From NCBI GenBank assembly GCA_946807835.1, contig OX327697.1:10599001-10663000 (forward strand): DNA of 64,000 nucleotides, read 5' to 3'. Below are positions 48,979 to 60,904 of the stretch, piece by piece. The translations under genes were made by a program, and so were the position numbers. The stretch's first letter is position 1. The number at the start of each line of letters is the position of its first letter. The DNA comes from Ailanthus altissimus. Its lineage: Eukaryota; Streptophyta; Magnoliopsida; Sapindales; Simaroubaceae. The notes beneath the pieces were generated by a model. That model did no database searches. It was not told where the DNA came from and saw only the letters and a list, made by a program, of their open reading frames with translations.

Positions 48979-50581
48979 TTTAGTGCCATTCAGGATGGTT
49001 TTAAATGCTTATTGACTCCACATATCATTCAAATACTTTTGGAGTTAAGGCTTTAATAAGTAGGTCTACTACATTTTATAGAATTTACTCTACAAACTAT
49101 TACATCTCCTATAGCCAAGATTTCTCTAATGATATGGAGTTTTGGTCATTTTCCCTTGAATACAAGATTCATAAATTGGATAAGGCTCTATGGTCAGATC
49201 AGGTATCCGACTATCTTTAACAAGACGAGTTAGGCATCTCACACCTACATGACCTAATCTCATATGCCATAATTCCGTATCATTTTGAGTTCTTAAGTTA
49301 TTATTAGTATTCACCTGTACATTCATGACATTTCTTACTGTATCTAATATATAATGTCCATTAATCAACTGACATTTAACTAATAAAATATTATCCAAAT
49401 CATACAAACATAAAGAACGGTTCCATACATACATATGATATCCTTTATTGTCAAATACAGGAATGGAAATAATTTGTCAGATAATGTTTGGCACATAATA
49501 ACAATTATTCAATACAATAATTTTATTACATAAAAGAAGTAAATTAAAACGTCCAATAGCCCCGACCTGTAGAAAATCTCAATTTCCAACACGAAGCTGT
49601 ACTTCTCCAGGATGTAACAATCTAACTTCTTTCAAACCTTACAACACATTGTAGATATGAGAAGGATAAGTAGTATCTAATACCCAACCAGTATTAGCAT
49701 CAAATGCTAAAGAAATATCAATGATAAGCAAGTGCATACCTGAAGGGGTCTTCTTAATCGTGGCAAGGTATTTTGGGCAGTTCTGCTTCCAATGTCCATC
49801 CTCGCTGTAATGAAAACATTTTTCTTTTGCTTTGTTATTATGTTGGGGCTTGGACATGTGTTACTTTTAAGGACCATTTTGGGTGTATATGTGCTTTCTT
49901 TTCATTCTTCCCTTTGAACTTCCTAGAATTATTTGGGACAGAAGATGAAGCACTCTGAACAATGAGGGCCATGCCCTCTTGGTCATGTCCTATTATGTTA
50001 TTTTCAGCATGTTATGCAAATCAGCATAAGTAGGGATCAATCTTTGCATGTTAAAGTTCATGATGAACTGTGTAAAAGACCCTGGAAGTGATTAGAGAAT
50101 CAAACTATTCCCCAATGTATTGCTCAGTGAGATATCCATAGTTTTTAACCTCTCAAAATGAGATATGATTTTGAGGACATGGGGACTCACTGGACTGCCC
50201 TCGGGTAGTCTAGCTTGAAAGAAAGATTTGACAACCTTGTATATTTTAACTTGAGATCGGTCACCAAATACCTCTTTCAGGTGGAGCATTATACTATCAG
50301 CACTGTCCATGTAAACATGCTATTTTTAGAGCTTCGTAGACATTGAGTCGATGATGTATGATTTAAATTTTAAATCGTCATCAAACCATTTCTAATATGT
50401 CTCATTTTTTTTTCGGAGAAGCATCATCAAAAATGGATCGGGACAGGCGTTGATCAATTACATATCCAAGCTTTTTAAAATTCTGAACTATTCTGAGATT
50501 CATAAGCCAGTCAGCATAATTTTCTACACCTTTGAGTTGGTGTGCATCAAGGATACGAACTAGTGGGTTGCTTGAAGCCAT
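48979..50581 (-). pseudogene. Copia gag-protease remnant with large pol deletion
   Basis: Gag begins at an ATG near 50581 (MASSNPLVRILDAHQLKG; then NYADWLMNLRIV) and continues in pieces (MLHLKEVFGDRSQ, FFQARLPEGSPVSPHVLKI). The zinc knuckle at about 49770-49815 reads CFHYSEDGHWKQNC, with Tyr where the second Cys is expected. Protease text WVLDTTYPSHIYN has Thr for the usual Gly. GAG-pre-integrase ELWHMRLGHVG lies in 49126-49434. After KMTKTPYH the text changes to a copia RNase H C-terminal motif (REILAIGDVIV) at about 49000-49125, so integrase and RT have been deleted. Stops and frameshifts are present. Confidence 0.8.
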
Positions 50582-51561
50582 TTGATCTTGACAAGACAAA
50601 AGAAAAGATGTTAGCAGAACATTTCAATTGCTAATAAATAATATTTTAGATTATAGGTATAACAGTTATATATTTTTTAATCTAAAAATGCCCTCCCACT
50701 ATTTTACATAATCTCTTTAATCTCTAAAATAGGAAAATGATAGTTTTAGATTCTTTAAACTATACAGAGAGAAGTGGATCTATAATATCCAATCCCTATT
50801 AGTAGTATTGGCGCCTAGATTTTGGTATAGAGCAAATAAGACACCGTAGGGTTACTCGATTTTAACCCTATTAGAAATATTTCCTTTATAGTGTACATGA
50901 GAGATATTAGACCTAATTTGATAATTTCACACTCGATCGGTGCGTGGACGACCCTAGAATATTTTTGGAAATTTTCTCCATTGGCTTAGAAAAGGAAATC
51001 CTAATTTCCTACATGAATTTCCATTTAAGGATGATGTATGGAACAAGCCTTTGTTGAGAAACATAATCCATATATTAGAGAATGGACCAATTAGAAGAAA
51101 TCTCATGGATTGCCAAGTTGGAAGTTCTAGTTAGTTCTTTGAACTATTCTAACTAGATAGTTACAAATGAACCAATTACATAATTAGTTTTCAACTAATG
51201 GCAAATTAGTAATTTTGAGTAAGTTGAAGGGCAAAATGGTCAATTGAGGGAGCACTATATATATGTTAGAAGTGTGTAGAAATTTGAAGAGAGATCAAAA
51301 CCAACACTTAGAGCACAAAAGAGAGAAATTCGAGCTTCAAGGGGGGGTGCTGCTACAGTGACAATTCAAGTTTTTTTTCATGCTTAATCAAGCCAAAATA
51401 AGGTTACATACCAACCCCTAAGCTCAATTGAAGTCTCAATTAGTGGAAATTCAAGAAAAAGAGGTAAGAAAAGCATTGTTGTATGAGTTTGATAAGTGTG
51501 TTTTCAAGAATGCTTCAATTGACATTCTTATGTGTATTCTTGGCCTAGAGTGAGTTAAATT

Positions 51562-53755
51562 TGTTGGAGCTGGTGCTCACGTGCCATTCCAATATTGTAT
51601 GAATATTAATTGTTAATATTTATACAATAAAAATTTCGAATAAAGATTGTTAATATCATATTAATATGGTAGAATGCTTATAACATTACAGACATTGTTT
51701 GATCTGAAAGAGTTCAGATCTGATCTAAAGGAGTTTAGATCAAAACTAATAGTTATCAAAGCTGAGAGTTATAAATGCTAATAGTTAGCACTGTTAATAG
51801 TTATCAGTTTATAAGAGTCAGCGAAGTCTAAAGAGTTAGAACTTTGTCTATAATGAGACAAAGACCTGAGAGTATACTTATAATGATATAGTTGCAAAGA
51901 GTTGCAATAGGAGCTAAGAAATATCATTATATAAGTATGTCTCAAATATAATGTTCCTGATCTATGATCACCAATGCGGGTCTGTCGGTGAATTCATAAT
52001 ATATAGATTAGTGTATATCTATATCTGACTAGTTCAGATGGTTGTTCTTAGCTGACCATGAGCTTAGAGCTTGTATAGGCATGCGGGTATCCAGTCAGGA
52101 CTGGATATTGAATAGACTCATGAGGACCCCAATAGATATCCTATGAAACCATCAAAGGAAGGTCCTTTCGAGTTGAGTAGTAATCATGGTCCTTTGACCT
52201 GAGCGCCATGGTGTCTTGTGAGTGATCCATCATGCTTTGGTTCCACATATGTCAGAGACCTTTCATGGTCTGACCGCTATGTGTCGCTGGGTATGGTCCG
52301 ATGCTCATGGAGTCCGGTGTGCGTAGATACGGAATCCGTCAGCTTACGTAGGTAAGTTGTATATCCGATGCTCCGAGATTATATTTCATAAAGTCTTGTG
52401 GCCACAAGCATTAACCCGGGAAAGAGTTTCCCACAGGGTTAAACAATATAGCAAAAGTGTTTGCGTATATTGTTTATCGAGATACGAATCTGGAGATAAG
52501 TTTATAGATGAGCAAATGGGGATTTGATGGTGTTGATCTATATCCCTGCACTTCCAGGATATAAATGATGGAAGGATTATACATATACGTTATGACCTCA
52601 ACTTGTATGGTCTGACACGTTGATTTGTAATATTCGTAACGTGTGCGTGGGGCATCGATTACGGATTAATGGAATAGTTCCATTTGACAAATCGGGTGTG
52701 GACCTAGAGAGTCCCAATATGAAATGTACTCTTTGAGCACTTGGGCAGTGTACCGTATTGAATTGTTCAATACAGTATAATTCAGCAATTACTAAGGTTA
52801 CGTTAACTAAAGTATATGGTTAAATGGTAGAACCCACTTTAGGTTAACTTGGTAACCTAGTAAGGATATAAAAGTAATTTCACTTTATGATTATTTAATT
52901 ATTAAATAATTAAAATAAATATTTATTTATTTAATTGTTAAATAAATGATTTAACTTAACTAAGGTTAAAAGTTAACCAAATGGTTAAGTTAAGTTAACC
53001 TTACTTAAAGGTTAAGTAAAGGTTAACCTAACCATGGTTAAGTTAGTTAACTATGGTTAAAGTAATTAAATATTTATTAACTTAAAGGTTAAGTTAAAAT
53101 AATCTAACTATGGTTAAATGTTAACTAAGGTTAGGTTAAGCCAAATGAAATGCAAATGAAATTCAAATTAGTTTAGAATTTATGCATTAATATATATAAA
53201 GTGAAATGAAATTGAAAAGAATAATGTTTTGAAATTGTTTTAGTTTTTAGGTTTTGCATTTTGGGAGCCAATTCAATTTGAGAAATTGAAATTGTTTGTT
53301 TTGTGTTTTAAGTGTTAGAACAACAAAACAAATTAGATAAATGATTACTAAATGTAATAACTAAAAACAAGATTTGTTTTATTTATTCAAGAGTTGAATA
53401 AAAGGAAAAACAAATTTAATTAAGTTAAATAGTTTAACTTTGAATCATGTTTAAGAGTTAAACAAATATGCTGGATTAAGATGCTGCCATTCTAGACAAT
53501 CAAACCCAACCTTGTTGATTGCTAGGATTGATCAAAGATTCATTTCATGGTGGACTTCAAAGAAAATTAATCCAAAGGCTTCATTGGTGATATTTTCTCA
53601 ATCTCGAATTTTCAGTTAATCAAATGTTATTTTCAGTGTTCATTGTATTTAATCTTCCGCTGTGCACATGTATGTATGAGATATGTATATTGTTTGTATG
53701 ATGAACACAACCCACATGCAAGCACCCTAAGTAATTTGTACTCCATAACCCAACA
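51562..53755 (+). mobile_element. Solo Ty1/copia LTR, third nesting level
   Basis: 2,194 bp with perfect aaatt target-site copies (51557-51561 and 53756-53760). Begins tgttggagctggtgctcacg and ends ccataacccaaca. Its last 130 bases match, in reverse complement, the start of the LTR at 57839. The gypsy LTR resumes on both sides. Includes the GGTTAA-rich block. Confidence 0.92.
52800..53150. repeat. GGTTAA/TTAACC-rich block in copia LTR
   Basis: At least 13 occurrences of GGTTAA or its complement in about 350 bp, several in palindromic context such as aaccatggtta and ggttaacc. A similar block in the opposite orientation lies at about 58410-58790 inside the related solo LTR. The motif matches the core of the plant GT-1 (Box II) binding site, but simple repeat expansion is an equally good explanation. 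Confidence 0.7.
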
Positions 53756-55762
53756 AAATTCTAGTGTGGAGCTTGAAGGAGTAATCAATTTGAAGGAATT
53801 GGCAAGGTAAGAATTAGGGTTTTCTGGTGATTTTGTTGTAGAGATTTCAATTGGTTGTAATTAGGGCTTTAGAATGAAATTGGCATGATTTTGTTGTAAT
53901 TGGAACAAGAAATTGAGAAAAGAAATGTGTTGGAACCTAAGGTGAAATTCTGCCATTTTAGAGAAGTTAGGGATTGAGTGATGTTTTGAATGAATTGTTA
54001 TGTGTAAATGGTGCATATTGTAAAATTGAATGTATATGTTGATGGAAAAATAAAAAATGAAGATAATAGGACACAATTGTCCATTTTGGAAAGGTGAAGG
54101 GCAATTATGTCCAACCAAGATTATAAGGCATTCGATAATTTTCAGGGCATCGGATGGTGAGATAGATTAGATTAAATGGCTCCGTAAATAAAAATCAGGA
54201 AGTAGTTTGCATCCGGGCTTTGTATGCCGATTAGGGCATTTAGTAGTTAAACGAGATTCTAGCATTCGATTTGGTTCTAAATGTCATTTATGGCGCGTAG
54301 GTGAAGATAACCGAGAGCGATAACGGGAGCAGAAATTGAGCGTGGAGCGGTTGTGAGTGCAAATCTGCCATTTCCTTTTCTTTTCGTTTATTATGCTTTT
54401 GCATAATGAATATGCATGTTTTATGAGCTTTCGATGCATAACCATGATTTATGATCTTGATATATGTTCATGGACATGCCTTTACATGTTCGAATTGAGA
54501 AACAGTTTTAAAATTTTTGCATTCGTTTTTAAGGCCATTGGTACCCTTAGATTATAGTGGTAATGATTGTATTAGACCCGGCCGGTATATCCCGTGCACA
54601 TGGGCAGGTCTTGGAGGTATGTCACTAACTCCGGGAAGTCGGGATGTCGAGTCATGTAAGTCGCTCTATGTGTACGGGGTATTGTCTCGCTATATGTATG
54701 CGATATAGGATTCCGCTGCATAGCCAGTGAGATGTCTTGGGATGTCACTGTGGGTGCTGCTAGTTGAGGTGCCCTGTGACCTACTCATGTGTGCGGTGCT
54801 AGTTGAGTCGCTGCGTGGGTATGGAGCTTTAGGGTTACCATTGGTACAGTTTAGAAAGAAAATGGCCGAGCGAGGATTTTACTAGTTTTTGATTTACCGA
54901 TAGCATTTATGCATTTATATGCACACAGCAGTTATTATGTTATACAGATTCGGAATATAGTTTTCCAAAGATGTAGATGAAACCCGCTCGGCAAGATTTC
55001 AATAGCATATGATGTTAGAAACCGTTTTACAGTTTTACACCAGTTTTAGAAGCATGATTTCTGCAGGAACTTCAGAATTTGCTATCTATACATGATGTTA
55101 TTTTATTGAAATCTTATTTGCACTCACTGAGCTCCTTTAGCTCACCTGTTTTGTGTTTTATGTTTTCTAAACCCCTTTCCCAGGTGCAGGTCTCGGCACG
55201 CAAGCTGCTGATTCTCTTATTGCCGAGTAGTGGGCCAAATCCAAGGATTATTTTTGTATATGTAAATGTGCTAAGTAGCACCCTTTACTTTAAGCATAAT
55301 AGTTTTAGGTATGTATATTTGTATATATGTTTTGAACCAAGAAGAAGAGATTTTAATTTTATGGTGATCGTTTTTACTTTTTATGATTATGCCTATTTTG
55401 TGATTCAAATGAATAACTGAGTTGTGTTGGATTTGATTTGGAAAGGACCGGAGGTCTGAATTGGTAGTATTGAGATGTATTGGAAATATAAGTGAAATTT
55501 CTTTGCAGGTTTTATATGAATTTTCTGAAAAACAGGGGAAACTCTGTCCCTTTTTTTTAAATTAAAACTGTCATTTTCATGTATATTACAAGACCTTCTC
55601 AGTAGTAGTAAGAATTAAAAAGTGGTTCGCCTCGCAAAATTTCTCAACTTATCCAGTTAGGTCGGAGGAACTTCCGTTGGGGTGCCCGGCAAGGCTGCTG
55701 GGATCTATAGTAGAGGGTCTCGGGTTGGGTCCTGTCCGAATCCCATTGGCATTTTACTCTAG

Positions 55763-56055
55763 CCTCACGTTGTAGCAATATTGGCCTTTATAAACTCAAA
55801 AGGTAGACAACTTTTATCAATTGCATCTCATGTAACTCTTACCACTGATCCTAAATATACCTTATCCTCATGTTGTAGCAATATTGGATAAGTGTATTTC
55901 AGACTAACTTGTCAATCATCAAATATATGCTACAATTATAATCCTCACGCTGTAACAATATTGGGCAATACGTTTGCAAATATTTGCCTCATCTCATGTT
56001 TAACCAGCATTGCTCGAATCACCTCGACCAATCCCTCACATTGTAGTAATATTGA
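55763..56055. repeat. Four dispersed 22-bp repeats in copia leader
   Basis: Near-identical copies of cctca followed by cgttgtagcaatattgg lie at 55763-55784, 55866-55887, 55943-55964 and 56034-56055. The bases between them are not similar. A possible fifth, weaker copy is near 55992. They lie between the copia PBS and gag once the gypsy solo LTR is discounted. Confidence 0.8.
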
Positions 56056-56526
56056 GAAAGATCAAAGTGAACCGTCTAATACCGTATTAACAAGACGAAT
56101 CGTTATATAATATTATCTCATAATACAATATTATTTAATCTGATTTAGAGAGATTTTTTTAATTTAATATTTTTTTAATAATTATTATTACTATTAACAA
56201 TTATAATATATTTTTGCATCTCTTACGAATTTAATTTATAATTAGAATATTAATTTATGCAAGAAAAATTAACCCCCACTAATAGGGCTCTTATTATGAT
56301 TAATAAGCATAAACAAAAATACATACAACATTTAATACAATAATATAACAATTATAATTGTATTAAATGAACCTCACATGCAAAAAATTCAAATTAGAGT
56401 GTATTATTCAGAATGATCAGCATTAAAAGTTGAAGGTTATAACATTATACAATATAATGCTCTAAAAAATTTTTTTACTCTTTTTTTTTTGTCTTCAACT
56501 TTAAGCAGCCTGGGTTTTTGACTTAT

Positions 56527-56706
56527 GAACGCCCCGGCGTTAAACACTTGAACGCCCCTGCATTCTGCCCTTTCAAAGCCTTTATGTTAAGAACCTTAAC
56601 GCCCCAACGTTATATTATGAATGCCCTAGCGTTCACCTAAGAACGCTCATGTGTTCATTACTGAACGTCGTGGCGTTCATGTTAATACATGAACGCCACA
56701 ATGTTC
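56527..56706. repeat. Cluster of seven short GAACGCC/GGCGTTC palindromes
   Basis: Imperfect palindromes of 14-16 bp at 56527-56541, 56550-56564, 56598-56611, 56619-56634, 56641-56656, 56663-56678 and 56691-56706. The first contains a perfect aacgcc/ggcgtt arm pair. The last four start 22, 22 and 28 bases apart. Located in the copia leader, about 140-320 bases inside the 5' LTR. Confidence 0.82.
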
Positions 56707-56843
56707 GGTTCCTAGTGCCACTATGTTTTTTTAGATAAACTATTTTTTTACACTTTAAACACTTCAAAATGTAATTTTTACTATTTTTAGGCATTTTAAA
56801 CAATTTATATAACACTCCAACAACCTAGAAACACAGTAAACAA

Positions 56844-56855
56844 GCTGTGATACCA
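56844..56855 (-). other. Primer-binding site of copia element
   Basis: In element sense TGGTATCACAGC, one base different from the initiator methionine tRNA complement TGGTATCAGAGC, two bases inside the LTR edge at 56858. It fixes the orientation and the 5' LTR of the large copia element. Confidence 0.85.
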
Positions 56856-56857
56856 CT

Positions 56858-59800
56858 TGTTAATTTGTTTTAAGGTGTATGCATGTGATTGTGTACATAT
56901 TAAAAAAAACTAAATACATGTATCATATACACAAATTTCGCAGCCGAATTAAGCATGTAAATAAGAGAAAATTATTTTTCTTTCTCTCTAGTTTTTCTTT
57001 GAATCACAACCCTTTGTTAAAAAAAAAACTCTCAAAAACCAAACTCTCTACAATTCTCTCTCTACATGCACGATTTTTTGCTTCACCCTTTGTTAATCAA
57101 TTATTCAAAATAATGTTTAGATGTGTTAAGCACTTCACAAGTGCTCCCAAAATTGATTAAGTGGCCAAAAAATTATAAACTAATATTTGGTGGCAATTAT
57201 ACCTAATTAGGTATATGTCTCCCACCTAAACCAAAATAATAAATAACTAAATAAATATTATTATTTATTTAAATAATATTTATTCAATTATTCAAAAACT
57301 ATTTGAATAATTAATTTTTACCTTATTTGATTTTACTAACATGGTTAATGGGTGAATTCATGAAAACAAATTGTGTCACTTGTCAACATTTAATTAGTTA
57401 ATAGCTATTGCTAATTAATTAAATGATGTACTTAACATTTAAGTCTAGACAAGTGTATAACCCTAGGAACCCTGAAATATATTTTTGATTTGCTAAATTT
57501 CTAGGATGGAACTATTCAATCCATAATGATGCCCTAGTGCACAATGAGTACACTTCATATTGTGAGACTCTTTAGCTCTAAGCTCAAATTGTCATATGGA
57601 ACTTCTCCATACGTCCATGAACGATGCCCAACACACATATTACGGATATTATAAAACGGCACATTAGCCCATACAAGTTGAGGTTATAACATATTCGTAT
57701 AATCCCTCCATTATTTATATTTGGGTTTAGCAAAGAGATAGATCAATATCGTCAAATCTCCATATGCTCAATCAAAAGCTTATATATAGAATTGTATTTC
57801 ATTAAATAATATTTCCAAATATTTTTGTGATATTATTTTGTTGGGTGTTAATTATTCAAGGGTGTTTGCATGTAAATTTTGTGTTTAACAACAATATATA
57901 CATATCTCATACATATAATCAGGCAACAGAAGCTTGAAACATTGCAGTAAATACAATCATTACTTATTAAATGAATTAACAGAAACGAAATTGAGAAATA
58001 ACCCTTGAAGCCTTTGGATGGAAATTGTTGAAGTCCACTGAAATATAATCTTTGATCAATTCTAGTAATCAACAATGTGGGTTTGATTATCTAGAATGAC
58101 AGCCTTTGATCCAGCAGAAGTTTAACAACTTAAACTTATAATCTTGATTTTTTCTTTTGATTAACACTTAATCAATTAATCAAAACCTATTTTGCTAAAT
58201 TAGTTTTATGCCTTATACAAGAAAATTATGAATTTAACTCTTGAATCCAATAATTAGAAAACAATTTCTCTTTTCTCTCTTTATAATGGCTGGCCAAATT
58301 TTTAGCAAAATGAAAATTAACAAACTTCTTGAATTTAATTACATTTGTCTTATTTATACAAATAAATTTAATTTGATTTTATAACACTTAATTTCAATTT
58401 GCATTTAACCTAACCTAATTATAATTAACTCTTAACTCTAGTTAGGTTAAATGAACATTTAAATATTCTAATTATAGTTAACACTTAACTCTAGTTAGGT
58501 AAAAGAACATTTAAATATTTTAACCATAGTTAACTAACTTAACCATGGTTAGGTTAACTTTTACTTAACCATTAAGTAAGGTTAATCTAACTTAACCAAA
58601 TGGTTAACTCTTAACATAGTTAAACTAAATTATTTATTTAACAATTAAATAAATAAATATTTATTTGAATTATTTAACAATTAAATAATCATTAAGTGAA
58701 ATTACATTTATGTCCTTACTAGGTTACCAAGTTAACCTAAAGTAGGTCCCACCATTTAACCATATACTTTAGTTAACTTAACCTTAGTAAATTGAAGGAT
58801 TTTACTGTATTAAACTATTCAATACGGTACGCTGCCCAAGTGCTCAAAGAGTACATTTCATATTGGGACTCCGTATGTCTACGCCAGATTCATCAAATGG
58901 AACTATTCCATAAGTCCGTGATTGATGCCCCACGCACACGTTACGGATATTACAAATTAGTACGTTAGATCATACATGTTGAGGTTACTACATATTCATA
59001 TAATTATTCCATCAATTATATCCTGGATAAGAGAGATATAGATCATTATTGTCAAATCTCGATAATTTCATCAATTACTTTATCTCTAGATTCGTATCTT
59101 AATGAGCAATATACGCAAACACTTTTGCTATAATGTTCAAACTTGTAGGAAACTCTTTTCCGAAGTTAATTGCTTATGGCCATAAGACTTTACAAGATAC
59201 AATCTCAAAGTTTCGGATATACAACCCATTTTATGAGCTGGCGGATTCCATATCTACGCACATCGAACTCCATGAGCATCGGACCATACCCAGTGACACG
59301 TAGCAGTTAGACCATGAATGGTCTCTGACATACGTAGAACCAAAGTATAGTGGATCTCCCACAAGCCTACCGTAGCATTCAGGTCGAAGGACCACAAATA
59401 CTACTCAACTCGAGAGGACCTTCCTTTGACGGTTTCATAGGATATCTATTGGGGTCCTCGTGAGTCTGTTCAGTATCCAGTACTAACTGAATACCTGTAT
59501 GTCTATATGAGCTTCATCCAAGCTCATGGTTTACTAAGAATAATCATTTGTACAATACAGATATAGATATACATTAATCTATATTATAATGTTTCACCGA
59601 TAGACCTTCATTGGTGAACATAGATTAGAAACTCTATATTTGAGAAGATACTTACATAATGACATTTCTTAGTCGCTATTGCAGCTCTTTGCAACTATGT
59701 CATTACTAGTAGATTCTCAGGTCTTTGTCACATTATAGATAAGGTTCTAACTATTTAGATCTCGCTGGCTATTATAACCTGCTAACTCTTAGCATTTATA

Positions 59801-60904
59801 ACTATCAGCTTTGCTAACCCTTAGCCCTGGTCTAAACATCTTTAAACCAGATATGAACTTATTCAGATCATTCATTGTCTATAATGTTACAAACTTAAGT
59901 ACCATTTAATAAAGGTTATTAGCTATTTAATAAAATATTCATTGTATAAATATTACAAAATAAATATTCATACAAACAGGGATGACATGTAAGCATAAAC
60001 CCTAACATATTTATCCCTAGGGTTAAACTCTTTTCCCAAGAATTACTGCTTATAGCCATAAGACTTTTTGAAATAAAATCTCAAAGCATTAAGATATATT
60101 ACTCACCTCAATGAGCTGATGGATACCATATCTATGCACATCGGATTCCATGAGTATTAGACTATACCCAGCGACACCCAGTGGTCAGACCATGAAAGGT
60201 TTCTGACATGTATGAAACCAAAGTATAGTGGATTACTCACAAGCCCACCATGGCACTCAGGTCAAAGGACCACAAACACTACTTAACTCAAAAGACCTTC
60301 CATTAATGGCTTTATGAGATTTCTATTAGAGATTTTTGTGAGTTTGTTTAGTATTCAGTCCTTATTGAAAACCTGTATCTCTATACGAGCTTTCACTAAA
60401 CTCATGGTCTGCTAAGACTAACCATTTGAACCATCCAGATATAGACATACACCGATTTATATATTTATTAAGGTATTCACTGACAGACCAGCATCAGTGA
60501 AGATAAATTAGGAATATAATATTTGAGAACATATTTGCATAATGACATTTTCTAGCATTATTTGCAACTCTTTGCAACTACGTCATTACCAATATATTCT
60601 CAGGTCTTTGTCCCATTTTAGACAAGGCTTTAACTCTTTAGATATCGCTGACTCTTATAACCTGATAACTCTTATTAGTGCTAACTCTTAGCATTTATAA
60701 TTCTTAGTGTTGCTAAGTTTAACACTGATATAAACTTCTTTAGACTAGATCTGAACTTTTTCAGATCATACAATGTCTTAAATGTTACAAGCATCTTACC
60801 ATATACAAAATATAATTAGTGATTTAATGAAATGATAATACTAGTATAAATATTAAAGAAATATTCATACATAAAGGGATGACACATAAGCATAAATCCC
60901 AACA
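56858..60904 (-). repeat. 5' LTR of copia element, split by a solo copia LTR
   Basis: Starts tgttaatttgttttaagg next to the PBS and ends cataaatcccaaca at 60904. Without the insert at 57839-60007 and one target-site copy it is about 1,874 bp. It keeps the block at about 57527-57640 missing from the 3' LTR, but lacks roughly 250 bases or more after about 56967 that the 3' LTR retains (33570-33765 and 47232-47280). Confidence 0.88.
57839..60007 (-). mobile_element. Solo Ty1/copia LTR in copia 5' LTR
   Basis: 2,169 bp with perfect tattt target-site copies (57834-57838 and 60008-60012). Begins tgttgggtgttaattattc and ends aagcataaaccctaaca. The host LTR continues seamlessly on either side (tgatattattt, then atccctagggttaaactc). 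A GGTTAA/TTAACC-rich block lies at about 58410-58790. Confidence 0.92.

Larger units (their letters stand above)
50781..55737 (+). mobile_element. Solo gypsy LTR in copia leader, itself interrupted
   Basis: Plus-oriented member of the 2.75-kb gypsy LTR family. It starts tataatatccaatccc (TG mutated to TA) at 50781 and ends gggtcctgtcc at 55737. Flanking 5-mers ggatc (50776-50780) and gaatc (55738-55742) differ by one transition. Removing the copia solo LTR at 51562-53755 and one target-site copy leaves about 2,758 bp. It separates the copia gag start from its leader and PBS. Open frames in it, such as 55079-55420, have no recognisable domain. Confidence 0.9.
33483..60904 (-). mobile_element. 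Deletion-derived Ty1/copia element hosting five further elements
   Basis: In minus orientation, its 3' LTR is at 33483-48966 and its 5' LTR at 56858-60904, each split by insertions. LTR ends read tgttaac/tgttaat at the inner-left edges and aagcataaatcccaata/aaca at the right edges. Flanking 5-mers aaaag (33478-33482) and gaaag (60905-60909) differ by one transition. A PBS adjoins the 5' LTR. Removing the nested elements and one target-site copy for each leaves about 6.8 kb: LTRs of about 2.02 and 1.87 kb and an internal region of about 2.9 kb. The internal region encodes gag, protease and GAG-pre-integrase, then jumps to the RNase H C-terminus, so integrase and RT are missing. It would have depended on other copia elements for movement, or suffered the deletion after insertion. 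Confidence 0.85.

Noticed and set aside
55763..56055. tRNA-like or SINE origin for the dispersed 22-bp repeats
   Set aside because: No A-box/B-box pair, poly-A tail or target-site duplication around any unit.
56527..56706. CRISPR-like reading of the spaced palindromes
   Set aside because: Plant nuclear context, very short variable units and spacers of only 6-12 bp; no cas genes.
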